NCBI GenBank assembly: GCA_910577365.1
Contig: CAJTMU010000015.1
Coordinates: 1-43,118 of the forward strand
DNA from: an uncultured Oscillospiraceae bacterium
Lineage (GTDB): Bacteria; Bacillota; Clostridia; Oscillospirales; Ruminococcaceae
DNA length: 43,118 bases
Direction of reading: 5' to 3'
Made by a program: the position numbers and the translations under genes. Positions 15,040 through 24,357 of the stretch are shown piece after piece. The notes below the pieces were generated by a model. That model was not told where the DNA came from and did not search any database. It worked only from the letters and a program-made list of their open reading frames with translations. Position 1 is the first letter of the stretch, and every line of letters begins with the position of its first letter.

Positions 15040-16404
15040 ATGGGGAAAATTAAAAAGATATTAAACAGGCGTACCGCTGCCATAGTCGGCAAAATCACGG
15101 GTACGTTTCTGGCGGCGGCACTGGTGGTCGGTGTTCCAGCCATGCAGAGCATACGCACCGCCGCGGCGGGCAAGGATTATGACGCAAACATAGCCGCGCT
15201 GGAAAAGGAAATAGAAGCAAAGCGGCAGGAGAACAAGGACAGAGAGGCTCAGATAAATAACTACACCGGTGACATAAACGAGAATAAGGAGGCTATTAAC
15301 GCTATATCTGAGCAGATTGACGGTGTTAATGATGAAATTGCCGCTTACGGTGAGCTGATAAATGTCAAGATGAGCGAGATATCCGACAAGGAAACGCAGA
15401 TAGCGGCGGTAGAGAAGTCGATAGACGAAAAGGGGCTGGAGATACTTGACAAGCAGGAGGAAATCCGAGTGCTTGAAAAGCAGAACGACGAAAATCTTGA
15501 AATGTTCTCGAAGCTCGCGAGAGCGCTTTACATAAGCGACAGCTCCGATACGATACCGCTGCTGAGCGGCTCGGATGACTGGTATAATTTCTTTGTGTAT
15601 ACCGATGTGGTTCAGAATATCAGTGCGCAGAACGTGGACTTTATGAACCGTCTGCTTGCCAACATAAAAAATCAGGAGCTTATGATAGATGACCTTAACG
15701 CGGACATAGAGCAGCTCAACCGTGATAAGGAGGATCTGCACACGCAGAAAGCCAAGCTTGAAGAAAAGCAGGAGGATCTGAAAAGCAAGCAGAGCGAGCT
15801 TCAGAACTTTGCGGACGAGCAGTACACGAGTTTGTATAATATTGCCGCTAAGAATGAAGCTCTCAAGGATAAGATAAGCGGCTTGAGCTACGCTATTTCG
15901 ATAACCAACGACGAGATAGAGGAGCTTAACGCTTTGGTGGCGGAGGAGATACGCCGCAAGCAGGCGGAGAACTCGGGTCAAACCATATATTCCTCTGACG
16001 GCTTCCGCTGGCCGCTGGAATCCAAATTTCAGATGCTTACCACCAAGTTTGGTTATGACGCGTGGCGCGGCGGCAATCATTATGGTATTGATGTGGGCAA
16101 CGCGGGCATAGGAGGCACGAATGTTTACGCGGCGCAGTCGGGCACGGTCATAACGGCTTACGGCGACAGCGGCCGGCACGGCGGCTACGGAAATTATGTG
16201 GTGGTAGACCACGGCGGTGGGATAAGCACGCTCTACGCTCATTTCAGCGGCACGGCGGTCTATGAGGGACAGACTGTAAATAAGGGCGATGTGCTGGGCT
16301 ATGTCGGACAGACAGGCTGGGCAACGGGTAATCACCTGCATTTTGAGGTTCGTGTGAACGGCACGGCGGTAGACCCGCTTGGGTATACTTATGAATATGT
16401 ATAA
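15040..16404 (+). CDS. Coiled-coil M23 protein, EnvC/PcsB-type murein hydrolase (activator)
   Basis: An exported 454-residue protein. The signal peptide (MGKIKKILNRR, hydrophobic stretch, AAA near residue 43) is followed by two long coiled coils (about 47-155 and 205-300; heptads rich in Glu, Lys, Ile and Leu) separated by a short helical domain, then a C-terminal M23 domain (about 330-450). Zinc ligands H347-YGI-D351, YAH and H432-L-H434 are all present, so it may be an active endopeptidase. The architecture matches EnvC/PcsB-type proteins that work with FtsEX in septal wall splitting; ftsE and ftsX lie at 40.3-41.9 kb in this window. AAAGGA precedes ATG 15040. Confidence 0.88.
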   Translation: MGKIKKILNRRTAAIVGKITGTFLAAALVVGVPAMQSIRTAAAGKDYDANIAALEKEIEAKRQENKDREAQINNYTGDINENKEAINAISEQIDGVNDEIAAYGELINVKMSEISDKETQIAAVEKSIDEKGLEILDKQEEIRVLEKQNDENLEMFSKLARALYISDSSDTIPLLSGSDDWYNFFVYTDVVQNISAQNVDFMNRLLANIKNQELMIDDLNADIEQLNRDKEDLHTQKAKLEEKQEDLKSKQSELQNFADEQYTSLYNIAAKNEALKDKISGLSYAISITNDEIEELNALVAEEIRRKQAENSGQTIYSSDGFRWPLESKFQMLTTKFGYDAWRGGNHYGIDVGNAGIGGTNVYAAQSGTVITAYGDSGRHGGYGNYVVVDHGGGISTLYAHFSGTAVYEGQTVNKGDVLGYVGQTGWATGNHLHFEVRVNGTAVDPLGYTYEYV

Positions 16405-16509
16405 ATTTTCGGGGACGGCTTTAAGTCGTCCCTGAAGTTTGCAGAAAAATTTACAGCAGCAATAAACAAGTAACAAAAGTAGTGCCTCAAAGGCAGTATA
16501 ACGCTAACG

Positions 16510-16680
16510 CATAAATTTTTCACAAGCCGAAAAGTTTTGTGCAGCAATCGCATAAATGCTTAATATTATACGTAATTTTACGCAAAACTTCAACGCGCAG
16601 TCCACTGAGCGGGCGGAGCTTTTAAATCAAGACTGACGGAATCCGCCAAAGGCGGGGAAAGCGGTGCGAAAAATTTAAAT
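16510..16680 (+). repeat. Inverted-repeat element, copy 3 (longest)
   Basis: The left end CATAAATTTTTCACAAGCC is inverted at the right end (GGTGCGAAAAATTTAAA, 16663-16679). The inner stem pairs AAGTTTTG (16532-16539) perfectly with CAAAACTT (16583-16590). The left 45 nt align with copy 5: both read AAGCCG-AAGTTTTG-CAACAATCG with few changes. An extra CCGCC-AAA-GGCGG hairpin lies in the right part. Same direction as purB, but a terminator and the purB promoter lie between. Confidence 0.5.
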
Positions 16681-16719
16681 TTAAATAATTGGCTTAAAAA
16701 CGCTTTATATACAAACAAC

Positions 16720-16748
16720 GGCGGCTTAATGCCGCCCTCTATTTTTGC
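16720..16748 (+). terminator. Rho-independent terminator before purB
   Basis: GGCGGC (16720-16725) pairs with GCCGCC (16731-16736) around TTAAT, followed by CTCTATTTTT. Confidence 0.8.
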
Positions 16749-16756
16749 AAAAGTGC

Positions 16757-16785
16757 TTGTAAAAAACGATAAAATATGTTATAAT
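16757..16785 (+). promoter_or_regulatory. Promoter of the purB-recJ-relA region
   Basis: TTGTAA (16757-16762), a 17-nt spacer and TATAAT (16780-16785). The start codon follows about 85 nt after the expected start of transcription. No purine riboswitch is recognisable in that leader. Confidence 0.75.
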
Positions 16786-16877
16786 AAAAGCATAATGTTT
16801 ATAAACAGCCCTTGTCCGCGCGTATCCGGCGGTTTTCGCGCCGCGGCGGGCTTGCTGTCGACCGAAGGAGAATTACC

Positions 16878-18311
16878 ATGTCAAATTACGATTCCTATGA
16901 AAGCCCTTTTTGCACGCGCTACGCGAGCAGAGAGATGCAGTATATCTTTTCCGCGGACAAGAAATTTACCACATGGCGCAGGCTGTGGGTGGCGCTGGCG
17001 CGCGGAGAAATGAAGCTCGGTCTGCCCGTTACAGAGGAACAGGTGAAAGAGCTTGAGGCGAACGTTGACAATATCAATTATGAAGTCGCGGAGGCGCGCG
17101 AAAAAGAGGTGCGTCACGACGTAATGTCCCATGTTTACGCTTACGGAAAGCAGTGCCCCAATGCGGCGGGAATAATCCACCTCGGCGCGACCTCATGCTA
17201 TGTGGGGGATAATACCGATATAATCATCATGAGGGACGCGCTGGAGCTTGTGAAGAAAAAGCTGCTAAACGTCATAGCCAATCTCGCGCGGTTCGCGGAC
17301 GAGAAAAAGGCTGTTCCCTGCCTTGCGTATACCCATCTCCAGCCCGCGCAGCCCACAACCGTCGGCAAACGCGCCACGCTGTGGATAAACGAGCTGATGA
17401 TGGATCTCGAGGAAGTGGAGTACCGTATATCCAGCCTTAAGCTGCTGGGTCAGAAGGGAACAACCGGAACACAGGCTTCTTTTGTGGAACTTTTCGGCGG
17501 CGACAGCTCCAAGATAAAGGCGCTTGAAAAAATGATAGCGGAGGAAATGGGCTTTTCGGATTGCGTTCCCGTAAGCGGACAGACCTATTCGCGCAAGGTG
17601 GACAGTCAGGTGCTTTCTACGCTGGGCGGAATCGCGCAGAGCTGCTCTAAATTCAGTAACGATTTAAGGCTGCTACAGAGCTTCGAGGAAATGGGCGAAC
17701 CGTTTGAGAAAAATCAGATAGGTTCTTCGGCAATGCCATACAAGCGCAATCCCATGCGCAGCGAGCGCATAACCTCACTGGCGCGGTATATCATGATAGA
17801 TACACTTAACCCTGCTTTTACGGCGGGAACGCAGTGGTTCGAGAGAACGCTCGACGACAGCGCGAACAAGCGCGTGTCCGTCGCGGAGGGCTTCCTTGCC
17901 GCTGACGCGATACTCAATATAATGATGAACGTTACCGACGGACTGGAGATATATCCCGAGATGATACGGCAGCGCCTCATGAAGAAGCTGCCCTTTATGG
18001 CTACCGAAAATATCATGATGAGAGCCGTTGAGAACGGCGGCAACCGTCAGGAGCTGCACGAGCTGCTGCGCACTCACTCTCACGCCGCCGCGAAGCAGGT
18101 TAGAGAGGGCGGCGAGAACGACCTTGCGCAGAGAATAGCGGCAGATTCCGCGTTCAATATCACCATTGACGAGATAAATGAAATGCTTGTCCCCGAAAAC
18201 TATGTCGGGCGCGCTCCCGAGCAGACGGAGGAATATCTGAACGAGTTTGTAAAGCCAGTTCTCGACGCTAACCGCACGCTTCTGGGCGAAAAGGCGGAGT
18301 TGAACGTTTAA
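16878..18311 (+). CDS. purB: Adenylosuccinate lyase
   Basis: Cleaves SAICAR to AICAR in purine synthesis and adenylosuccinate to AMP, releasing fumarate in both. The 477-residue protein has the fumarase/aspartase-superfamily signature GSSAMPYKRNP, the THLQPAQPTT active-site loop, and HLGATSCYV near the first conserved region. Length is normal for the family. ATG 16878 is chosen because AAGGAG lies 7 nt upstream; the frame stays open upstream but without a ribosome-binding site. It is first in a tightly packed run: recJ begins 18 nt after its stop. Confident call. Confidence 0.97.
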   Translation: MSNYDSYESPFCTRYASREMQYIFSADKKFTTWRRLWVALARGEMKLGLPVTEEQVKELEANVDNINYEVAEAREKEVRHDVMSHVYAYGKQCPNAAGIIHLGATSCYVGDNTDIIIMRDALELVKKKLLNVIANLARFADEKKAVPCLAYTHLQPAQPTTVGKRATLWINELMMDLEEVEYRISSLKLLGQKGTTGTQASFVELFGGDSSKIKALEKMIAEEMGFSDCVPVSGQTYSRKVDSQVLSTLGGIAQSCSKFSNDLRLLQSFEEMGEPFEKNQIGSSAMPYKRNPMRSERITSLARYIMIDTLNPAFTAGTQWFERTLDDSANKRVSVAEGFLAADAILNIMMNVTDGLEIYPEMIRQRLMKKLPFMATENIMMRAVENGGNRQELHELLRTHSHAAAKQVREGGENDLAQRIAADSAFNITIDEINEMLVPENYVGRAPEQTEEYLNEFVKPVLDANRTLLGEKAELNV

Positions 18312-18329
18312 AGGTAAGGGGTAGGTATT

Positions 18330-20372
18330 TTGATAAAAAGATGGCGCACGTTAGCTCCCCCCGCGGGGGATAACAGGGAAATAACGGCGGGCTTCGGCGA
18401 GCTTGTCGGGGGGCTTCTGCTGCGGCGCGGTATAACCGATATGAAAAGCGCCGAGGCGTTTTTCGGCTGCGGCGCTCTCTCCGACCCTATGGAGCTGCGT
18501 GACATGGACAGGGCGGTTGAGGTGATACGCGCCGCGCTGGACGGGGGCGAAAAGATAACCGTTTTCGGGGATTACGACTGCGACGGCGTTACCTCTACCG
18601 CTATGCTTTGCGGATATCTCGAAGCTATGGGCGCTGATGTGGATTTTTATATCCCGGACCGAAGCGAGGGTTACGGATTAAATCTTGAGGCGGCGGGCAA
18701 AATACTTGACAGCGGAACGGAGCTGATAATAACCGTTGACAACGGCATTTCCGCCTATGAGGAAGCAAAATACATAACCGACCGCGGCGCGAAGTTGGTC
18801 ATAACGGATCACCATCAGCCATCAGACGAGCTGCCCGTATGCGACGCCTGCGTCGATCCGCACCGCGCAGACGACATTTCGGCGTTCAAGGATCTTTGCG
18901 GCGCGGGTGTGGTTTTAAAGCTGCTGTGCGCTCTGGAAGAGGATGAAGAGTTCATACTGGAGCAGTACTCAGATTTGGCGGCGGTCGGCACGATAGGCGA
19001 CGTTGTTCCGCTTAAGGGCGAAAATCGCTTTATCGTTCAGCGGGGGCTGGAAAATATCCGCAACAGTCAGAATATGGGGTTGGATAAGCTTATCCGCGCC
19101 GCGGGAGTGGCTCCCGAAAGCGTATCGGCTTCACAGATTGCCTTTTCGGTATGCCCGAGGCTTAACGCGGCGGGCAGAGTAGCCCAGAGGGGAGCGGAAA
19201 AAGCGGCGGAGCTGCTTTCCACGGAAAGCTCCGAAACCGCCGCGCGGCTCTCCGAAGAGCTTTCACTTCTTAATGACAGCAGGCGGCAAACGGAAAACGA
19301 TATTCTTTCGGAGATAAACGAGCAGATAGCCCGCAATCCGAAAATTTTAAACGATCGGGTGATAATGGTCGCGGGAGAGGGCTGGCAGCACGGTGTTATC
19401 GGGCTGGCGGCTTCAAGGCTTACGGACAGATACGGAAAGCCCGCATTGGTAATCGGAATTGAGGGAGAAAGCGCCGTCGGCTCAGCAAGGAGCATTGAGG
19501 GCTTTAATATGTTCAGAATGCTTTCGGGCTGCTCCGAGCCGCTGACAAAATTCGGCGGTCACCCCATGGCGGGCGGCTTTTCGCTTCCCGCCGAAAGGAT
19601 AGAGGAGTTTCGGGAGCTGGTAGGCGCTTATTGCCTGAAAAACTACCCCAAAATGCCTGAGGACTGCATATGCGCGGATATGGAAATAAACCTCGGCGAG
19701 CTGACGCTTGAAAACGCGGAGCTGTTGGAGCGCCTTGAGCCTTTCGGCGAGGGCAATCACCGCCCGCTGTTTCTTATAAGGGGCTGCACAGTGGCTTCAA
19801 AGCAGGCTCTGAGCGGCGGCAAATACACCTGCTTTTACGCGGAGCAGGAAGGGGCGAAGCTGAAGGCGCTGTGCTTCTCTCACCCGTTTGAGAGCTTTTA
19901 TCCCAACGCGGGGGACAAACTGGATATAATCGCTTCCGCTGAAATAAACGAGTATAAGGGAAACCGCAGTGTGGAGCTGAAAATAAAAGATTTCCGTTTC
20001 CCCGATTTCAGCGAGGATAAATTTTTCGCGGCAAGCCGCGTTTACGAGGAGATATCGCGCGGAGAGGGCTGCGACAAAAGACTTGCCCCGAGGGTGATAC
20101 CTCAGGACAGAGCGGAGCTTATGAAAGTATACGATCTGGTGAAGCGGTGCGGCGGCGAGGTATCCGCGGAAGAAATGGCGCTGAGGGGCTGCGGCATAAA
20201 CTACTGTATGCTGAGGATAACGCTGGACGCTTTTGCCGAAGCGGGAATGATAGAGCTTTCTCCCGCGGCGCAGAGCGCGGTGATAAAGCCGTCCGCTGGG
20301 AAAAAAGACCTTTTCGGAGAGGGTCTGCTTTTCAGGCTAAAAAAAGAGCTTGAAGAAAAAACAACGGTCTGA
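18330..20372 (+). CDS. recJ: Single-strand DNA-specific exonuclease RecJ
   Basis: A 5'-to-3' single-strand exonuclease acting in recombination and mismatch repair. The DHH phosphoesterase motifs are clear: VFGDYDCDG (residues 78-86), VDNGI, TDHHQP (Asp160-His161-His162), and the DHHA1 motif GGHPMAGGF, followed by an OB-type C-terminal domain. The final ~120 residues are a less conserved tail with helix-turn-helix-like sequence, as in many Clostridia RecJ proteins. The start is TTG 18330, supported by AAGGGG about 8 nt upstream; no better in-frame ATG is nearby. Length (680 aa) is between the E. coli and B. subtilis enzymes. It is transcribed with purB and relA. Confidence 0.95.
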   Translation: MIKRWRTLAPPAGDNREITAGFGELVGGLLLRRGITDMKSAEAFFGCGALSDPMELRDMDRAVEVIRAALDGGEKITVFGDYDCDGVTSTAMLCGYLEAMGADVDFYIPDRSEGYGLNLEAAGKILDSGTELIITVDNGISAYEEAKYITDRGAKLVITDHHQPSDELPVCDACVDPHRADDISAFKDLCGAGVVLKLLCALEEDEEFILEQYSDLAAVGTIGDVVPLKGENRFIVQRGLENIRNSQNMGLDKLIRAAGVAPESVSASQIAFSVCPRLNAAGRVAQRGAEKAAELLSTESSETAARLSEELSLLNDSRRQTENDILSEINEQIARNPKILNDRVIMVAGEGWQHGVIGLAASRLTDRYGKPALVIGIEGESAVGSARSIEGFNMFRMLSGCSEPLTKFGGHPMAGGFSLPAERIEEFRELVGAYCLKNYPKMPEDCICADMEINLGELTLENAELLERLEPFGEGNHRPLFLIRGCTVASKQALSGGKYTCFYAEQEGAKLKALCFSHPFESFYPNAGDKLDIIASAEINEYKGNRSVELKIKDFRFPDFSEDKFFAASRVYEEISRGEGCDKRLAPRVIPQDRAELMKVYDLVKRCGGEVSAEEMALRGCGINYCMLRITLDAFAEAGMIELSPAAQSAVIKPSAGKKDLFGEGLLFRLKKELEEKTTV

Positions 20373-20420
20373 CGCAAAAATACTGATGTGTATTTTCGGT
20401 CGGGCTATTCGGGGGCTGTT

Positions 20421-22601
20421 ATGGGCATAACTGACGTTACTACTATCGAGGAGCTTATCGCGAAAGTTAATTCGCTGGACAAGCAATACGATACAGAAAA
20501 AATAAAAAGGGCGTATGGGCTGGCGGATAAGGCGCACGAGGGACAAATGCGCACCTCTGGGGACAAGTATATCACCCACCCGCTTGCGGTAGCCTCAATT
20601 CTGCTGGATTACTGCATGGATACCGATACTGTTTGCGCCGCACTGCTTCACGACGTTGTGGAGGACACCGCGGTAACTCTGGAGGAGCTTCGCAGGCAGT
20701 TCGGCGACGATGTTGCGCTTATGGTGGACGGAGTGACCAAGATAGGGCTTGTTCCGCTCAATTCCAAGGAGGAGCAGCAGGCTGAAAATATCCGCAAGAT
20801 ACTTATGGCGATGTCCAAGGATATCCGCGTTATTATCATAAAGCTTGCGGACAGGCTGCACAATATGCGCACTCTCGGACCGCGCCCGCCTCACAAGCAG
20901 CGCAAGACCTCGCTCGAAACCATGAGCATTTACGCGCCCATTGCCCACCGTCTCGGTATGAACGCTATCAAGGAGGAAATGGAGGACATTTCCATACACT
21001 ATCTCGATCCCTACGGCTGCAGCGAGTTGGAACGTTTGCTTGACCTGCACAAGGAGGAACGGGACAATTTTATTGACAAGATAAAATCACGCATACGCGA
21101 GCGTATTACCGACATAAAGCCCGAGCCGACAATCGAGGGCAGGGTTAAATCCATATACAGCATTTACAAAAAGGTTTACCTTAAAAACAAGAAATTTGAC
21201 GAAATATACGATATTTACGCGGTAAGGGTAATAGTTCAGTCGGTGATAGAGTGCTATAACGTTCTCGGCGTTATCCACGATATGTTCCGTCCTATTCCCT
21301 ATCGGTTCAAGGATTATATAGCCACTCCAAAGCCAAATCGCTATCAGTCGCTGCACACCACCGTGATAGGGCGGGAGGGTATCCCGTTCGAGGTGCAGAT
21401 TAGAACGCTGGAAATGCACAACACCGCGCAGTATGGCGTAGCGGCGCACTGGAAATACAAGGCGGGTCTTAAGGGGAACGTGGCGGGGGAGAAGCGCTTC
21501 GACTGGATAAGGCAGCTTCTGGAGCGTCAGCAGGAGGCGGACGACGTCGAGCAGATAACCGACGCGATAAAAACCGACCTTGCCCCCGACGAGGTGTTCG
21601 TTTTCTCGCCCAAGGGAGACGTGTTCTCGCTGCCGATGGGCTCGACTGTAATAGATTTCGCCTACGCCATTCACACGCAGGTGGGCAACAAGATGACGGG
21701 CGCGAAAGTCGGCGGGCGCATGGTGAGCTTTGATTATCAGGTGAAAACGGGCGATATCATTGAGATATTGACCTCTGGCTCTCCCGGCTACGGTCCGAAC
21801 CGCAACTGGCTGGATATTGCCAAGACCACCGAGGCAAAGGGTAAAATACGATCATGGTTCAAAAAGGAGCGCCGTGAGGAGAACATCGAGCGCGGGCGCG
21901 AGGAGCTGGAGCGTGAGTTCAAGCGCAACGGCATAGCGCTTGACGAGGCGCTTCTTATTGACACGGCGCATCGCCAGCGGCTGGACAAGATTGAGGATCT
22001 TTACGCGGCGATAGGCTATGGCGGTGTATCGCTGTCAAAAATAATTCAGCGTATCAAGGAGGACGAGCTTCGCCGCCAAAAGGAAGCCGCACCCGTGAAA
22101 AGCGCCGCGGAAAGCATTCAGGAAAGCAACAGCCGCAGCCGCAGCAAGGGTATCATAATAGAGGGTGTGGATAACTGTCTTGTAAAGTTTGCGCAGTGCT
22201 GCAATCCGCTGCCGGGCGACCCTATAATTGGCTTCGTTACACGCGGTTTCGGCGTTTCCATACACAAGCAGGATTGTATTAACGTAATAAATAATATGGA
22301 AAGCGAGGATAACAAGGAGCGCTGGATAAAGGCAAGCTGGGCTGGAGTGGACGATTCCACCTACCGCGCCACCGTAGAGGTCATAGCGGAGAACAAGACC
22401 TCTCTCCTCGCGGACGTTACCATGGCGATAGCCGCCAATCATATCCCCGTGCACGAAATGAATATGCACCGCTTGAAAAACGGTAACACCAACCTTGCCA
22501 TAACTATCGAGATTGCGGGTGTGGAGCAGCTTACCAACGTGATGACAAGGCTTAAGAAGATAGCGGGCGTGATTTCGGTAGAGCGCACGGGCAAGCAGTA
22601 G
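20421..22601 (+). CDS. relA: Bifunctional (p)ppGpp synthetase/hydrolase
   Basis: Makes and degrades the stringent-response alarmone. Domains in order: HD hydrolase (about 30-180; H53, H77-D78 in LLHDVVEDT, all intact), synthetase (about 225-350; RVKSIYSIYKK, YDIYAVRVI, RYQSLHTTV), TGS (about 380-445), a helical region, the CCNPLPGD zinc-finger motif, and a C-terminal ACT domain (about 650-726). All motifs for both activities are present, as in Firmicutes Rel. ATG 20421 is chosen, with GGGGG 5 nt upstream; a GTG 11 codons earlier is possible. The stop is followed after 2 nt by the next ATG, so the GIY-YIG gene is coupled. Confidence 0.96.
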   Translation: MGITDVTTIEELIAKVNSLDKQYDTEKIKRAYGLADKAHEGQMRTSGDKYITHPLAVASILLDYCMDTDTVCAALLHDVVEDTAVTLEELRRQFGDDVALMVDGVTKIGLVPLNSKEEQQAENIRKILMAMSKDIRVIIIKLADRLHNMRTLGPRPPHKQRKTSLETMSIYAPIAHRLGMNAIKEEMEDISIHYLDPYGCSELERLLDLHKEERDNFIDKIKSRIRERITDIKPEPTIEGRVKSIYSIYKKVYLKNKKFDEIYDIYAVRVIVQSVIECYNVLGVIHDMFRPIPYRFKDYIATPKPNRYQSLHTTVIGREGIPFEVQIRTLEMHNTAQYGVAAHWKYKAGLKGNVAGEKRFDWIRQLLERQQEADDVEQITDAIKTDLAPDEVFVFSPKGDVFSLPMGSTVIDFAYAIHTQVGNKMTGAKVGGRMVSFDYQVKTGDIIEILTSGSPGYGPNRNWLDIAKTTEAKGKIRSWFKKERREENIERGREELEREFKRNGIALDEALLIDTAHRQRLDKIEDLYAAIGYGGVSLSKIIQRIKEDELRRQKEAAPVKSAAESIQESNSRSRSKGIIIEGVDNCLVKFAQCCNPLPGDPIIGFVTRGFGVSIHKQDCINVINNMESEDNKERWIKASWAGVDDSTYRATVEVIAENKTSLLADVTMAIAANHIPVHEMNMHRLKNGNTNLAITIEIAGVEQLTNVMTRLKKIAGVISVERTGKQ

Positions 22602-22603
22602 TC

Positions 22604-23113
22604 ATGCTGTCGGATTATCGGTTTTATATCGCCTGCGGGGCGCTGCTTATCCTGCTTGCGCTGTTTTTTGCGGCAAGAAGCTCTCGCCGCGTTACCAACT
22701 CTCGGCTTCGGAGGAAAATACGTCGCGGCGAATTTCTGCATTATTCCCAGTTTGAGAAAAACTGGATAACCGAGGGCGCGGATAAGCCCACGGGATATAA
22801 GTACGCGGATTTTTCGGGCTGCTATGTAATAATGATTTTTGACAAGCCCGTGCGAGGAAAGCGCTTTGTAAATTATGAAAATATTTATATCGGCCAGTCC
22901 GTCAACGTCTGCCAGCGCGTTCACAATCACTTTAACGGTAAGGGCAAGGGGGACGTATACGCAGATATAAAGTACGGAAAGGAAGTCTATGTCCGCATTG
23001 TTCCCGTAAAGCCCAAGCGTCTGAATGATATGGAGACTGCGCTTATTGAAGCCTTTGCAGCGACAGAGTCATATAATAAAACGAGGGGCGGGGCGAAAAT
23101 CACTAAAAAATAA
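22604..23113 (+). CDS. Membrane-anchored GIY-YIG domain protein
   Basis: A 169-residue protein with one N-terminal transmembrane helix (residues 5-24), a basic linker (SSRRVTNSRLRRKIRRG), and a GIY-YIG nuclease-fold domain (about 65-165). Visible motif residues: G72-C-Y74 in place of GIY, Y95-I-G97, Arg105 in VCQRVHNH, Glu144 in NDMETALIEAF, and Asn158 in YN. All positions needed for catalysis are therefore filled. The N-in topology and the basic linker would put the domain in the cytoplasm beside the membrane. It starts 2 nt after relA with no strong ribosome-binding site of its own. In related Clostridia, relA is commonly followed by dtd and an MBL gene; here this gene takes dtd's place. 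Function unknown. Confidence 0.75.
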   Translation: MLSDYRFYIACGALLILLALFFAARSSRRVTNSRLRRKIRRGEFLHYSQFEKNWITEGADKPTGYKYADFSGCYVIMIFDKPVRGKRFVNYENIYIGQSVNVCQRVHNHFNGKGKGDVYADIKYGKEVYVRIVPVKPKRLNDMETALIEAFAATESYNKTRGGAKITKK

Positions 23114-23130
23114 TTCATGGGGGTATTATC

Positions 23131-23766
23131 ATGATAGCTTCAATGCCTTTGGGCGCACTGGGTACAAATTGCTTTATCGTTACGGGAGAATCGGGCAAAG
23201 CCGTGGCAATAGATCCCGCTTCTTCGGCAGAGGTGCTGCAATATTTGAAAGAAAACGGGCTGACTCTCAGCGCGATAATAATTACACACGGTCACTATGA
23301 CCATTTTGCCGGCGCGGCTGAGCTTAAAGCGGAAACGGGCGCGGAAATAATCGCTCCCGAAGCCGACAGGGAAATGCTGCAAAGCGCGGAAAAAAGCTGG
23401 GCGGATTTTATGCCAGTTCCGTTCCGCCCTGTTACTCCTGACAGGACCTTTGCTGATGGTGACACTTTTTTCGCATGCGGCATGGAATTTTCAGTCATGG
23501 CTGCCCCAGGGCATACGGCTGGAAGCAGCCTTTTGTTCTGCAAGATTGGCGAAGGCGAAAGGTCAGATGTGATTTTTGCGGGGGACGTTATTTTTAACGG
23601 CTCATGCGGAAGAACCGATGGTTATTCGGGCAGCACCGTTCAGATGAGAGAAACTCTTCGGAAAATTGCCGAGCTTGAGGGGGATTATGATATATACTGC
23701 GGACATGGTGTGGGAACAACCTTGGAAAATGAGCGTTTCTGCAATCCCTACCTTTCGGGTCTATAA
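23131..23766 (+). CDS. MBL-fold metallohydrolase (glyoxalase II-like)
   Basis: A 211-residue cytoplasmic hydrolase of the metallo-beta-lactamase fold. The metal site is complete: TH53-G-H55-Y-D57-H58, then GHTAGS, GDVIFNGSCGRTD with the bridging Asp, and a terminal CGHG. It lacks the C-terminal helical domain of true glyoxalase II, so it belongs to the short YcbL/GloB-like branch; hydroxyacylglutathione or other thioester hydrolysis is suggested, but the substrate is uncertain. GGGGG lies about 7 nt before ATG 23131. It is last gene of the purB-recJ-relA run. Neighbours suggest only a conserved housekeeping context. Confidence 0.9.
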   Translation: MIASMPLGALGTNCFIVTGESGKAVAIDPASSAEVLQYLKENGLTLSAIIITHGHYDHFAGAAELKAETGAEIIAPEADREMLQSAEKSWADFMPVPFRPVTPDRTFADGDTFFACGMEFSVMAAPGHTAGSSLLFCKIGEGERSDVIFAGDVIFNGSCGRTDGYSGSTVQMRETLRKIAELEGDYDIYCGHGVGTTLENERFCNPYLSGL

Positions 23767-23873
23767 ATTTGGCGGTTTTGTGCAAAACGATGTTTTTGTT
23801 TGATATTATATGCATATTTTGTGCATATTTGCTAAAAAATATAACATTTTTGATGATATATTTATTTTATGGC

Positions 23874-23902
23874 TTGACAAAAAGAGGTTTTTGCGGTATT
23901 AT
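23874..23902 (+). promoter_or_regulatory. Promoter of the DUF4870-like gene
   Basis: TTGACA (23874-23879), a 17-nt spacer and TATTAT (23897-23902), 66 nt before the start codon. Confidence 0.82.
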
Positions 23903-23968
23903 TGATATAGGCGGATTGTGGCTCCGCAGCGGGGTAGTTTATCCCGAATAAATCTGGAGGGCTTTAAT

Positions 23969-24283
23969 ATGGATTCAAATGATAAGATTTTTGGCATTCT
24001 TGGCTACATAGGTATTCTGTGGCTGATTCCTTTGTGCGCGGGCAAAACGGAGTTCTGCCGTTTTCATGCCAATCAGGGTCTTGTACTGTTCCTTGCGTGC
24101 ATAGTTTTGGAAGTTGCGGGTTCTATACTTAGCTTCATTCCGATTGTCGGATTTGTTGGTTTAATAATCAGCAGTCTTGTCGGTCTGGCATATCTGATCT
24201 TTATGATTATCGGCATCATAAACGCTGCGCAGGGTCAGATGAAAGAATTGCCCATTATCGGTGGCATCAAAATTATCAAGTAA
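23969..24283 (+). CDS. Small DUF4870/Tic20-like membrane protein
   Basis: A 104-residue integral membrane protein with three predicted helices (about 8-25, 35-58 and 62-88). The N-terminal KIFGILGYIGILWLIPL and the FCRFHANQGLVL motif after the first helix are characteristic of the DUF4870 family (distantly Tic20-like). Its role is unknown; such proteins are common, short and often expressed alone. ATG 23969 is preceded by CTGGAGGG at 7-8 nt; the frame is open upstream but lacks another ribosome-binding site. It is monocistronic, with a consensus promoter and a strong terminator. Confidence 0.8.
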   Translation: MDSNDKIFGILGYIGILWLIPLCAGKTEFCRFHANQGLVLFLACIVLEVAGSILSFIPIVGFVGLIISSLVGLAYLIFMIIGIINAAQGQMKELPIIGGIKIIK

Positions 24284-24299
24284 TTAAAATCAAAAAAGC

Positions 24300-24334
24300 T
24301 CTCCGCTCCCGAATCAGGGGCGGAGAATTTTTTT
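24300..24334 (+). terminator. Rho-independent terminator after the DUF4870-like gene
   Basis: TCTCCGC (24300-24306) pairs with GCGGAGA (24320-24326); inner CCC/GGG pairs extend the stem. TTTTTTT follows at 24328-24334. Confidence 0.9.
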
Positions 24335-24357
24335 GAATAGCTGAATAAAACGAAGTT

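Noticed and set aside
15061..16476. 471-codon open frame on the minus strand antisense to the coiled-coil M23 gene.
   Set aside because: It lies wholly opposite a gene with a signal peptide, coiled coils, complete catalytic motifs and a perfect promoter. The antisense product is rich in Tyr, Val and Arg without any motif, and lacks a ribosome-binding site.
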